Source of the DNA: Haliclona indistincta | Lineage: Eukaryota > Porifera > Demospongiae > Haplosclerida > Chalinidae | Length of the DNA: 64,000 bases | Direction of reading: 5' to 3' | Assembly: GCA_964017065.1 (NCBI GenBank) | Contig: OZ024783.1 | Location: 9,065,367-9,129,366, forward strand | Part shown: in pieces, positions 22,247-42,468 of the stretch | Position numbering within the stretch: position 1 is the stretch's first letter | Layout: the number at the start of each line of letters is the position of its first letter | Program-made: the position numbers and the translations under genes | Notes under the pieces: model-generated | Told to the model about the DNA's origin: nothing | The model's input: the letters and a program-made list of their open reading frames with translations, nothing else | Database searches by the model: none

Positions 22247-22374
22247 TTGTCTATTTGTGACAATTCTTCTTTGTGTGACTCACGTTCACTAAGTGTTAAC
22301 TCTTATCAAGCTCAAGTTTTGACCATGTTTAGTCCAGTTTCCTTTGTATGTTTGGTATTTTAAGTGACACCACG

Positions 22375-22410
22375 TGCTTTCAGTATAAAAATAAGCTGTT
22401 GATGTGAGAC
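22375..22410 (-). promoter_or_regulatory. Shared upstream module core, copy I
   Basis: This is about 130-165 bp before the copy I start. The plus strand reads CTTTCAGTATAAAAATAAGC followed by TGTTGATGTGAGACAAC, matching the core block before copies G and H and the beta-helix gene. Only the core is retained here. Confidence 0.45.
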
Positions 22411-22873
22411 AACAGCGCTAGCATCCATAAGCATGCAACTCAAACCCACAGTGTTTGTATTGATGTCTAGGGGCAAAGCTGCGTTGTCTTGTGTAGTGAG
22501 TCACATAACTTCAACTTCATAACTCCGCAGGTTAATCTGGTGTTTTTGTGATTCCATAACTGATGCATTATGGAATCACAAAAAATCCAGTTTAATGAGT
22601 CACTCCTACCTAACATTGACTAACACATAATTAATTAATTATTGTCCTGTTCATTGCATAATTATTAATTTTGATCCTTTGTTAGTCTCTTCTCTGTTAT
22701 TGCCACACAAAATAACAAAATGCACACTTTTAATTATCATTGCAAGGATGGGCGACGAAAAATAATATTCTAATGACAAAGATTTTCTAATCGACGCGGT
22801 AGCTTCTTCTTTTCATTATACAGTTTAATGTTCCTCCGATACAAGGATACTAAAAATAATCCTTTAATCCATC
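22411..22873. other. Intergenic with a hairpin at 22532-22596
   Basis: Bases 22532-22596 form an inverted repeat (arms around TTTTTGTGATTCCATAA and its complement). It could be a small MITE or a terminator-like hairpin. Nothing else was seen. Confidence 0.5.
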
Positions 22874-23587
22874 TTAAGGTGGCGGTATACCGGTTCTTAT
22901 GAATATTAATGAGCGACTTTCTTTTTATCTGCAGCTCGTGACAGAGCAACGCTAGCAGCGTGAAACTCGCTCTGATGCATCAATGAGTGTGTCTCAATGT
23001 ATAATGCAGCTTGAAACGTTGCACAATATTCTACACCAAGGAATAATTTAGGAATAATCGACATCGTAAGGATACGCATTTTTCTAGCCAAAAATCTCTC
23101 CAGGCTAACCGTGCAGCAAAGGTTACCAGCTGAAATTCGACTCTTATAAACCATTTCTAGGTGCTGACGAAGAGTTTTGTTGACCCACGCTGAATGTAGC
23201 TGTTCTATGCATCGACAAACATGGACGTCACTGCAAAATCAGGCATGATTTAGAATGTAAAAGTGTTTTTCTTAAAATCAGAAAAAGTAAATGCAGAAAC
23301 TCTTCGTCAGCACCTAGAAATGGTTTATAAGAGTCGAATTCCAGCTGGTAACCTTTGCTGCACGGTTAGCCTGGAGAGATTTTTGGCTAGAAAAATGCGT
23401 ATCCTTACGATGTCGATTATTCCTTGGTGTAGAATATTGTGCAACGTTTCAAGCTGCAGTATACATTGAGACACACTCATTGATGCATCAGAGCGAGTTT
23501 CACAGTGCTAGCGTTGCTCTGTCACGAACTGCAGATAAAAGAAAGTCGCTCATTAATATTCATAAAAGCGGTATACCGCCACCTTAA
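22874..23587. mobile_element. Foldback element, copy 1, TTAA-flanked
   Basis: About 714 bp with ~300 bp inverted arms (22874-23183 and 23293-23587) around a ~110 bp loop. The outer ends read TTAAGGTGGCGGTATACC and its complement. Related copies lie at 55639-56364 and 60929-61302 (one arm). The right TTAA is shared with the next element at 23584. Apparent ORFs in the arms are mirrored in both arms and are not considered genes. Confidence 0.85.
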
Positions 23588-24182
23588 CCCTTTAACCCCT
23601 ATTGTCGCCTTTTGGCGACATACATACTTCAGACACCATAACTTTATGAAAAAGTGCTAAAATATCCCAAAATTGAGCCAAATTGAAGAATACAAATAAA
23701 CGCAAAAAATTGACCAGTTTTCGGCACGCCCCCTGCGCTAAACGTATTGGCTTCGGCATTTCTATGGCTTCAGTGCAAATTTCACAACATTTCAAGAAAA
23801 ACAAAATGGCTGCCAAGAAAATTCGGACATTTTATGGCTTCAGGGTGCTCGGAAACACATTTTCGTGCATTCTCTATGATCTGGACTACATTTTGCATTC
23901 ACCAAAACCACTGCTAGTTGTGTGTACTTTTCAGTATCCAGCCCCAAAGCACTAACTTTGAGCAAAATTTGACGAGGTCGTTGCACTTTATCGGCTTCAC
24001 TTTCGAAGTGGGAGGGGCATATTGACTGACTTGAGTGTGGGCAATTGTGGCTACTCACTGGCGTAAAAGGACGCAAATTTGAGACCAGTAGCACAAAAGA
24101 CACACGAGATATTCACAAGAGAAGTGGTCAGCATTTACGAGGTTAAAATTTCAGCAAGATAATTTAGTAATTAAAGGGTTAA
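23584..24182 (+). mobile_element. TTAA-flanked element, family 2, copy 1
   Basis: About 599 bp. The ends read TTAACCCTTTAACCCC and TTAAAGGGTTAA. An inverted second copy with nested insertions lies at 58354-60045. The ends resemble those of family 1 but the interior differs. It carries a small CGCCTTTTGGCG palindrome near the left end. It is probably a piggyBac-type non-autonomous element. Confidence 0.75.
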
Positions 24183-24453
24183 AGTAGCTGTCTACTACAC
24201 TCACACAGGTATACTTAAACTATGACAATTTCGAGACAAATGTTGAAATAATTATAACTACAGAAACGTAAAATTTGATAATCACACACTGCAATGTATA
24301 ATTATGTACAAATTAATAACTCACTCTGAAGAGATTAGCTACATTGTTCTAGTTCACACAGTCATACCACAACTATTTACTATTGCACAAGATCTACTGG
24401 TCATAGAAACATTCAAACGAATAGTTACTTGAAGGAGTGAGACTAGTGTTTCT
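24183..24453. other. Short intergenic stretch
   Basis: AT-rich 3' flank of the beta-helix gene. Nothing recognised. Confidence 0.5.
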
Positions 24454-27248
24454 CTACTGCTTCTTGTATTCATCAGGATTGAGTACACGATCAGCGTATA
24501 GGTCGTCTGCTATGTAGTCATGCAGTGAGACAGTAGTGACAGAAACTTCAACGGTTGGAGCTTGGTTTTCAGGTGGTGGTTCATCATTGGCTGAACTTTG
24601 CTTTTTCCTGCACTTACAAATCGTAGTTGGTGCAAAACAGGGCTTAAACAGGCAGTATGTGAGATAGATACAGAGAACCAACAGTGGAATGTATAGAAGG
24701 CATACAAGTATGATAATAATATATATAATAATGTATGAGCTAGTCACTGTTATTAAACCTGCTGATACATACACAAGCAAGAAAAAAACTGACATGAAAT
24801 TAGTGAAGTTATGAACAATCGTTTTATATGGTCGAAATATAGCAATCACTGCTGCCATAATAAAACTAAAGCACATTTCAAATATCGCAACTGAAACAGT
24901 AAAATCAGGAACTGGTGTGATTAGAAAAAAGACATAGCAGAAACGAAACAAGAGATGTAGTCCAGCAAAGTACCTTCTCTCATTGCCATCAGTTGCACTG
25001 TTTTTGAAGCAGCCCTGATAAGCATCCACCAGTGCATGCAGACCTGGCCTGTCCAACTTACATCTTGTCAGACATCGCTGGAAGCATTTGAGATGATAGA
25101 ATAAGAGAACAATAGTTGGAGTAACTACAAATACCAGTAGACACAATATTGCCAGGACACCATATGCAGCATGACGACCAGCAAAGTAGCTCAAGTTAGC
25201 ATCATAATAAAATGCTAGAGTGTAGTTATAGACTCCGCTACGATAATAATAACCATCATAATCAATAACAAAAGTGAACTTGAGCAGTTTAGCAGAAGTG
25301 GTTAAGAAGCGCATGTATGATAGTAGCATCAAGCCAGCATAAGTATCAATTAATGAAGGCTGTATTTTGAACTTTTGCCAGAAGCGAGCCAGTAGCTGAT
25401 GGACTGGTCTAGTGGTGTATACAACAAGCCTGTAACCATTATTGTAGCACTTGATCCAAGTATATGTCACCACAATAAACACCAGAGGACAGGCAGTTGT
25501 GATGTATTCAAGAAGAATAGCTCCGGCTGCTGTGTTTATGTGGGGGATACAGAAAGGAACTGGATCAAGATTGAGGAAATTGAGGTTCCAAATACTGTAC
25601 ACTGTGAGAGGAATACTCAAGTGGTTCTTTCTCATTAACATGTCAGATTCCGACCCATAGCATGAAGGTATCCAGGATGAATATCCTAGTCCTGGAAATT
25701 GCAGTGTTACCATTTGGCTAATCAGTACAAACCCACTAAAGCTACCATCAGTGATTTTGATGTGAAGAACTGCCAACAGTGTTAGCATGATCAGAACTGG
25801 CACTAATTGTAAAAACAAGAATATGGCCACTCCATAGTAGGGGGAATCACATTCGATGCAAGAGAGGTCAGGATCATTAATGGCTACAGCATATCCCTCA
25901 CTGCAATTGCCACACAGTATTCCTCCTCTGCCTTGGACACAAGATCGACTATGATCATTAGTTGAGTACGAGGAAGGACAACCCCAGATGTTCGACAAGT
26001 ATTGCATGATGAAGGGCTTAAAAATGTTGGTGGAGAAGAAGTTGATAGGCTACATTGCCGGAAGTGTATTGTAACTCTGATGGCTGAAAACTGAAGTGGA
26101 TGAATATACAGAAGTGAGCTTTGATTGGTGTAATTATCAGAACAGTTAGCCAGTATCTGTGACGATAGTGTGCTCAGTTGATCTAGTGTGAATGCTGGAC
26201 CATTAATAAACTCTATTAGAATCTTATCAGGATCTATTATATTTCTGCCCCAGATGTCATGCACAGCACGTGTGTGGTTAAGAGTGCCTCCTGATTCAAC
26301 TGTGTAGTTATAGTAGTCATAACGTACATATGCTGGACTATCCCTCTCTATTATCACCTCATTCTCTGTCACCTCAACATTATCTACAGTAACAGTATTA
26401 CCACTGGCATTGTCATGGAAGCCTAGATACAGACCACCTCCAAACAGTGCTTTGTTGTTGTTCAGACGTACACTATTGACCAGTTGTACAGTGTTGTTGG
26501 TTGCTTCTCCTCTGAATACCACTGAGATGCCTCCTCCTCTAGTGGTGCTGCCACACGGGTTGATCCACTGGCCAGCAGCTGCACTACTAGCAGTGTTGTG
26601 AGTGAAGGTGGAGTTAGTTATAGTACAGAATGATTGTGAGGTGGCCTCGCTAGCCTCTATCACTAACCCTCCTCCTCCTCCGTACATGAACTGACACGAG
26701 TCAATGCTAACTTTGTCCATTGCATTATAAACAGCAACACCAGTGCCACTAGACTCATTAACGTGAAGATTGCTCAATTCTATTGAAGAGCAGCCAATAA
26801 ACAATATTGCTACTCGGATCGGGTTATAATCATTATTGTGTTCGCTTCGTATTCTTCCACAGTTAATCAAACTCAAGTTACTGATTGTGATATTGGTTGA
26901 CCGGAGGAATGCTAGACCAGTCAATGGCTGACACGTGATGACTACAGGCTCACCTTCACTGCTATTACCCACAATGGCTAGCTGGGACATGTCCTTGAGC
27001 TCAGTCTCACTGCCATTGTGCAGCTGGTGTTGTCCTGGTTGGAGGAGAATGGTGATGGAGTGGTTATAGTGCTGGGCTCCTTTGAGAGCCAAGTTGAGGA
27101 AGAGGCAAGGAGTGGAGTAGCCTCCCTCCCAGCAGGAGGAGTCGTTTATACCAGTCTGGCTGCTGTCCACATAGATTAGCCTCTGGTCAGTAACACAGCA
27201 TAGAGAGACCACTGGCAGAACCAGTAGGAAAATTACAACAGCAGACAT
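24454..27248 (-). CDS. Beta-helix ectodomain, multi-membrane-segment receptor-like protein 1
   Basis: The start MSAVVIFLLVLPVVSLCC is a clear signal peptide. Residues ~25-380 have the short repetitive strands and many N-glycosylation sites of a right-handed parallel beta-helix (NITISNLSLINC, TVQLVNSVRLNNN, TVTVDNVEVTEN). A cysteine-rich juxtamembrane motif follows (GRGGILCGNCSEGYAV), then about eight or nine hydrophobic segments with FSGFVLISQMV and ERRYFAGLHLLFRFCYVFF, and a polar C-terminal tail. The two halves lie in different frames (25884-27248 and 24454-26007) and the shift falls between 26010 and 26060; a TAG bounds the second frame upstream. No intron of credible length fits, so this is an indel, real or from assembly. 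I know related multi-segment beta-helix proteins as abundant in sponges; their function is not established. Confidence 0.75.
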
Positions 27249-27490
27249 CTCTAAGTGTGCAATTGCTGCCGATGTTATGCACTAAAGTTTTCATTGTTTA
27301 TATACACCTGCAGTGCATACGTGCTGCACGTGCTTGCTTGCATGAAATTATGTAACGATTGATTGCATCAGCGCCTTGAAGGCTGCTCTTGTTTTGCTCT
27401 ATACTTGTGAGAGTTTCCACACTTTTTGATGTCAATTCTGTATGACCATATTTGACCAATTTCCTGCATTTCCTTGCAAATAACACAAAC

Positions 27491-27696
27491 TGCTTTCAGA
27501 TAAGTGTTTTAAAAGAATAAACTGCTGATGTAAAACAAGTTGTATAACATTAGGACATACTTGATACAAGAACTCATGACCAAATAAGCCGGCTATGCAA
27601 TGCACGTACTCATCAAAATGCAATGTGTGCAAAAGGATAATTGTACTGTCGTCTGCTACTATTTTCATTTCGGCAAATTCTATATTGAACTATACA
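27491..27696 (-). promoter_or_regulatory. Shared upstream module, beta-helix gene 1
   Basis: This is about 245-450 bp before the start of the beta-helix gene. It contains the blocks seen before array copy H in the same order: CTTTCAG with AGAATAAACTGCTGATG, CAAGTTGTATAACATTAGGA, TGACCAAATAAGCCGGCTAT, CAATGTGTGCAAAA and GCAAATTCTATATTGAACTA. Its presence before an unrelated gene suggests either a shared regulatory block or a dispersed repeat with fixed placement. Confidence 0.6.
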
Positions 27697-27879
27697 CAAA
27701 TGCAAATTACCGGAAATTCTGGGAATGTTGCAGATAAAGGCACCAAACTTTGTATATTTATTTACTAGTACATATCAAGTAATTCCATGGTAAGTAACAC
27801 TTCTGAAAGAATTCTTTACATAGGAGAATAAATCTTAATATTATCAAAAGTTGCCCTGGCACTATCAGCAAATTTTCAA

Positions 27880-28337
27880 ATTACTCTGTAGTCTTAAGAA
27901 ACAACTCAACAGAATTTAGTATGCAATATTGCAATTACATGTGGCTACACAGCTCTGTACAGTTCCACTGGGGTTTCTTACATGAACACACTCTTGCAGC
28001 CACATTTTATCAGTTCTGCAGAGAAGAGTGGCGGTGTGCACCACACTGGCACCCAAGACAAATTCTCCTTATTCGATGTCAAGCACCCTCACCAGAGGAG
28101 TACAGTTGGACATCGAATAAGGAGAAATTGTCTTGGGTGTCAGTGTGGTGCACACCGCCACTCTCCTCTGCTGCCTGCAGTGAACTGATAAAGTGTGGCT
28201 GCAAGAGTGACAAGGGTTGTGGTGCAACATGTTCATGTAAGAAACCCCAGTGGAACTGTACAGAGCTGGGTAGCCACATGAAATTGCAATATTGCATACT
28301 AAATTCTGTTGAGTTGTTTGTTAGACTACGGAGTAAC
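27880..28337. repeat. Large palindrome carrying a CXC-like cysteine motif
   Basis: The left arm 27880-28080 and right arm 28109-28337 are near-perfect reverse complements around a 28-bp centre. The right arm is longer. On the plus strand near 28185-28270 it encodes CGCKSDKGCGATCSCKKPQW, a pattern like the CXC/tesmin cysteine motif often found at the end of transposon-encoded proteins in animals. The left arm has lost part of it. The 173-residue ORF across the palindrome is a by-product of the inverted repeat. It looks like an inverted duplication of a transposon gene fragment. Confidence 0.7.
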
Positions 28338-28650
28338 ATGGTTAAACAATGGGTTCATATTGTATGTTTGAGTACATATGCACTTGATTACAATCAGTGG
28401 GTCCAGATTATTTACTATACACCAAAGAGAGTGAATCTTTAAAGTTGCTCTGTATACAAGCCAGCCCAACTCCTGCTATTAGATTTTTTTTTAAGACACC
28501 AGACTCTCGCTCGATCTAGATCTGTACACACAAGCCCTGTTCCACTACTCTTAAGCAGCAGAACAATACTCCTACACTAGTTAGTTACTGACCAGTTTTT
28601 AGAAGACTCTAGTATGTGCTGGCTATTCAGCGATAGTCCTACTTGAGTGA
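28338..28650. other. No gene seen
   Basis: Unassigned flank between the palindrome and the dispersed repeat. Confidence 0.45.
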
Positions 28651-29045
28651 CTGGTCACGTGCGTATTATGCAATCATAAGATAACCTCTAACACTTAGCT
28701 GACAATGGAACGTGATATCGTCGAAGTATTATCGCCGCATCACTAAAAATGAAGTTCGAAAGGCACTTGTCCGAATGCTTTGTGACTGTTTCGTTCTGGG
28801 AACTGCTCTGTTAAGACTTTAAGAAGAAAAGGAAGATGACAAAACTCGATTTTCACCTATTCCAGATTCGTCACTTGGCAATGTTTTCAAGCACTTCTGT
28901 GCTACTGTGCAGTTTGGGCAACACCAGAGATCAGATCTTAGTGTCTTTAGACATGTACAGTTTACCACCAAGTGAAATATCAGTGTTTGAATGCTAATAC
29001 ATGCATTGTAGCCGCCATCTTGTTTTCCGTCCATCTCTACATAAG
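28651..29045. repeat. Dispersed repeat, copy 2 (inverted match at 6085-6560)
   Basis: The reverse complement matches 6085-6560 with indels, including the ATGGCGGCTACAATG and CATTGTCAGCTAAGTGTTA stretches. It lies just downstream of the second beta-helix gene. Confidence 0.6.
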
Positions 29046-29188
29046 GACGGACTACCGTGTGACCCGAATAACCAAAAAGTAAAAGATGATGTTTTTTTGT
29101 GCAGATTCAAATGTTTTTAGCAAAGTAAACAGTAGGAAACAGTGTGAAAAAAATTAACTTTACAGAAAGACGTGGGGGGTTAGGCAAT

Positions 29189-32100
29189 TTATTGATTGCC
29201 AACAAAAGCAATGAGTGGTTCTCTTTCAACATTAAAACTGACATCAGGAGCACGCACATCTTGGACTTCAGGATGAGACTGCTCTAACTCACGTTCGGCA
29301 TCTTGTGGCTGCTGCAACTCTTGTTCCCTCCTTCTGCTCCAAAAACCTTTAAGACAGTCATACACACCATATTTGGTTAAAACCAAACAAATAATAGACA
29401 GTACAGCACATACAATTGGTACAATGATCAATGCATGAATAAGAAGTGATGAAAACTTATGGAAAGATAAAGGATTGGTATTGTTACACAAAAGAGCAAT
29501 TAGAAAATTGAGATCAACTAAGAGTAGTGTATCAGTGATATTGAGTAACTTACTTTTGTATGGTTTGATCAGAAATTGAGCACACAATAAAATGAAAAAT
29601 ATGGTTTGAGTGTAAAGCAGAGAATCTGGTAAACCTTGTATGCCAACGATGGCTATCCATACTACAAAGTACACTCCAGAGTACCAGCGATACTTGTCCT
29701 TGTAGCAAGACTGAAACTCATCAAGAAATGGCTTGATTTTGAAGAGATTGATCACACGTTGTAGGAAAGGAGCTGATAGCAGTATGATCACTAATGGTAG
29801 AATCACCACCAGCAACACTAAGAGAGCAGGAATAGCTAATGGAAGGTGTTGTGGTGAAAAGAAGGTGATATCAGGTTGAATCGATACCATGTACATTGAA
29901 TAGTGTTGAGTCTCAAGCACAGTAGGTGTTAGAATATTAATGCTAATATCAGCTAGAGACCAAAATGATAGCATCATCAGAATGCACATTGCTCTTAGAG
30001 GTGAAGCCAACCTAAGAGATACATGGCAACGTTGTAAAACCCTTTGAGGTAGTGCTCGCATTCGTATTTTCTTAGGAACTGAACACTTTGGATACCAACG
30101 AGCAAGAGCAGTGATGCCTAGTAGAACCAAGAGCACTGTAAGAGGACCAAGTACACGAAGAGAATAGTTGTACAGCTTTGGAATGGATTCAAAGAAACAC
30201 CACGGTATCCTACCGAACAGCTCAAGATTGAGCAAAGCTACTGAAGTAATGATGGACACAACTGTACTCAAAGTGGAGTATTCTGAATAGTCGTCAAGTG
30301 GTATGTGATTGACCACTGCCAGGAATAACATTGGACCATAAAGAAAGCCACATCCAATACTGTGCTTGAACCTGACTACCAAGAAAAGGAATATTGTGAT
30401 CAGAATCTGAAAGATTAGTGCAAAAAATATGATTGAAACAGCTTTTGATATATTACAGTTATCCTGGGGAATGCAACGAATCGAGAGAAATGAGAACACG
30501 AAATGCTCAGGACATGTTCTACAGAGCACGCCTCCTCTTCCATTTAAGCACTGTGGTCCATTTAGCAAGAAGTAGTTGTTGCCACTCTCTAATCCAAGTG
30601 GGCAAGGTACATTGTTCATCTTGCACTCAGAATACTTGCATCGAGCGACTATGTATTCATCATGTACTGTGCCATACCAGTATCCATGTGACACACAAAC
30701 AGCTCCCAATACAGTTGAACATATTGTCTGTTCAATTGTCGTAGCAAATTTGCAGACATTCAATTTTGAATCATAAGTGAAACCTAATGGACAGCTGCTT
30801 ATATTGAGGATGATTGTAATGTTAGCATTTGAATTACTACACGAAAGACGCAGCGAAATGTTTCGAGAATTGTTGTTATTTGGTATCTGAAGGACTAAAT
30901 TTGTATCGATGATTGATGAGCTTGTGTTAGGGGGTTGAACCAGTACAACTCTATCTGGTCCTGATAGTTGGATTTGTTGATTAAAGCATGTGTAAATCAG
31001 TCCATCACAAGAGATAGAAACACCAGCAGTACAAAGAGATGGTTGATTGAAGTGATCAGTTATTGATATGTTCACTATGATATTCTGACCTGAAAATATG
31101 CTGAGGCAGCAACTATCAGCAGAATGCAGAACGATGCTACTTGCAGCTGAGCCAACATCTTTTCTGCTAAAATTTTTGCATTCAAAATTTGAATTGAATG
31201 AAGATACAAAATACACAGAATTGCCTGAGGTTGTGGCTCTATTGTTGTTAAACTTTAAAGTTGTAAGACACTTGTTTGTGCACACACAGTGACTAGGACT
31301 GTTTTCTAAATATAGGGCTCCACCATAAACACCATAGTTATTTTGAAATGAAATGATTGAATGACATGAGCTATTGATGGTCGCACTGTACAAACCCATT
31401 GCTCCTCCATATATTCCACTGTTAGCATCAAATAGAAGACGTCCCGTGACACACAGATCATGTTTTTTGCTATAAAATTGTTCATTTTCAAGCACAAGTG
31501 AAGTTCCCAAATTTTTCTGAAAAGCTGAATCACCAATTGTAATCTGATTTACATTTTTCACATATACAATGGTCGCTTTAAGACTGTCACTAGTATCTTC
31601 TCTATACCGACCAGTATTGTATTCTACAGTAAGGGATGTCATATAAACAATAACAATTCCGTGAAGAGGGTCATTGTTTACGATTGTCACAAGTCCTGAT
31701 GTGCCGGTATTGTTCAAGATTGTTAGATCAGTGATGTTGTGTACAGCTGTGAAGTTGTTCTTATTCTCAATGTCAGTACTCAATAGACGAGTGTTTTTAT
31801 TGTTCTCAAATGAGTTGTGATTGTAAGAAAACATCATCGGACATGCATCCGTGATAATATTAGCTTTGATGACCACAAGAATTGGGTTTTGTTTTTCGGT
31901 TCGTTGAAAGCAATTGTTTTCAAAATTATTCCTTTCCATAATACACCAGGTTCAAGCATCTTCTATTATTGCACTGTATGATACAGTAACATCTATTGTT
32001 ACAGAACCCATTGAATTACCAATGAATCAATTGTTTTGAATTGAAATACCCACAGTAGTACCAATGATGGAAATTGCTGAGGTAGAAATCTTGGTGCTTA

Positions 32101-32834
32101 AATTGGTAAAAGAATTGTTCAAAATTTTAACAGAGTTGTTGTTTGCTTGAATTCTGAGCAATGGACTCTCAATAACACGACAATTTTCAAAGCTATTGTT
32201 TGCTACTATTGCGGGACTAGTGATGACGAATTTGACAAAATTCGCTGTTACCAAAAACGTTCTCACTGATGACAATGCTTGGTCCTTGAATGGACTCATC
32301 GAAACGCAAAGTAACTGAAATAAAATTGCACTTATAAACTTCAAGGGTATTGAGGAATAACAGAATGATTCGCGGAATATCTAGTTCGTTGCGTACTTTG
32401 GATCGGCCAGTACATGTAAATCCTAACTCAATCCATGACCACTGTAGAGCATAACCAGAGAGTTGTGATATTTGCAGAAAAGACCCAGCATATTTGAAAA
32501 TGATGAAGGCGTTATTGCACCCAACCACACTTACTTTGTATATGTATTGAAAATGTAAATTGACTTCAAACAGTTTTTGATCGATAGTTTGGTTGTATGT
32601 TACATTGATGAACACTTCTGATACCACGAGTGGATTGAAAGTACTGTTGGTCATCTGGTTCAACACATATACCAGTGTTTTACAAGCATGCTGAGGCTCT
32701 TGAAGGCACGACAGCTTATCGTGACCTGATTCACTCACTTGGATAGTCAACTGCGAGTATTCAGACACACAGCCATTGATTACTGCGATCAGCAGTATTA
32801 GAGACGAATGGAAAAGAAATCGGATTGCTGCCAT
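29189..32834 (-). pseudogene. Beta-helix, multi-membrane-segment receptor-like gene 2, damaged in its 5' half
   Basis: The N terminus (MAAIRFLFHSSLILLIAV, a signal peptide) is open from 32834 to 32217. A shift near 32225-32250 moves the reading into a frame (32344-32027) with FVITSPAIVANNSFENC. That frame continues straight into the long ORF (29189-31939) but is interrupted by two in-frame TGA codons, near 32026 and 31957. The 916-residue downstream ORF has beta-helix strands, a cysteine region (CPLGFTYDSKLNVC, GRGGVLCRTCPEHF), eight or more hydrophobic segments and a glutamate-rich tail. The layout matches the neighbour at 24454-27248. One frameshift plus two stops suggest a pseudogene. Expression of the intact 3' part from an internal start (31939) cannot be excluded, but it would lack a signal peptide. 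Confidence 0.75.
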
Positions 32835-33272
32835 TGGGATGTATGTGAAGTGACTACAACTTGAATGAACAATTTATACAATGGCTTTGTTGCATAGTAT
32901 AGTAGTAGTAATAGTTGTTATCATAAATACAACAATAATTAATAACAAACGTTAATGGCTGTACAATTGAAAAGCAAGCTAAATCTTATATAGCTGTAGA
33001 ATCTATATTCATGCACTAAACTTAACTTTAACACCACAGTTTTGAGACAGATTTGACTGAAACTGTAAAGATGTTAATGCTTGTAATGCTGTTTTACTAT
33101 AGTGCTCTGATTAACATGCTTATAACATACTGCACATACATTAAAGCACTCAAAATTGCATTGTTGAGTACTTCTGTTCTTTTCTTTTTATAGTTTATAG
33201 GCTCATTGCTATGTATTTATAATCTTTTTACGGTTTATTAGCTTCATCATAGCAAAAACGTTATGTCTATAG
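32835..33272. other. Intergenic between divergent genes
   Basis: About 430 bp between the start of beta-helix gene 2 (minus) and the first visible ATM exon (plus). I see no further ATM-like exon here. Polypyrimidine-AG signals near 33190 and 33260 look like splice acceptors. Confidence 0.5.

Positions 33273-42468
<9,196 letters not shown>

Noticed and set aside
22906..23469. ORFs in the foldback elements with similar peptides in several copies
   Set aside because: The same peptide appears in both arms and in all copies because the arms are repeated. No start, domain or codon evidence supports a gene.
27921..28442. 173-codon ORF across the palindrome
   Set aside because: Most of it reads through both arms of an inverted repeat. 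Only the short cysteine motif looks like former coding sequence.
31950..32040. TGA recoding as selenocysteine or another residue
   Set aside because: There is also a frameshift ~200 bp upstream, no SECIS element could be judged, and the positions are not typical. Gene decay is simpler.
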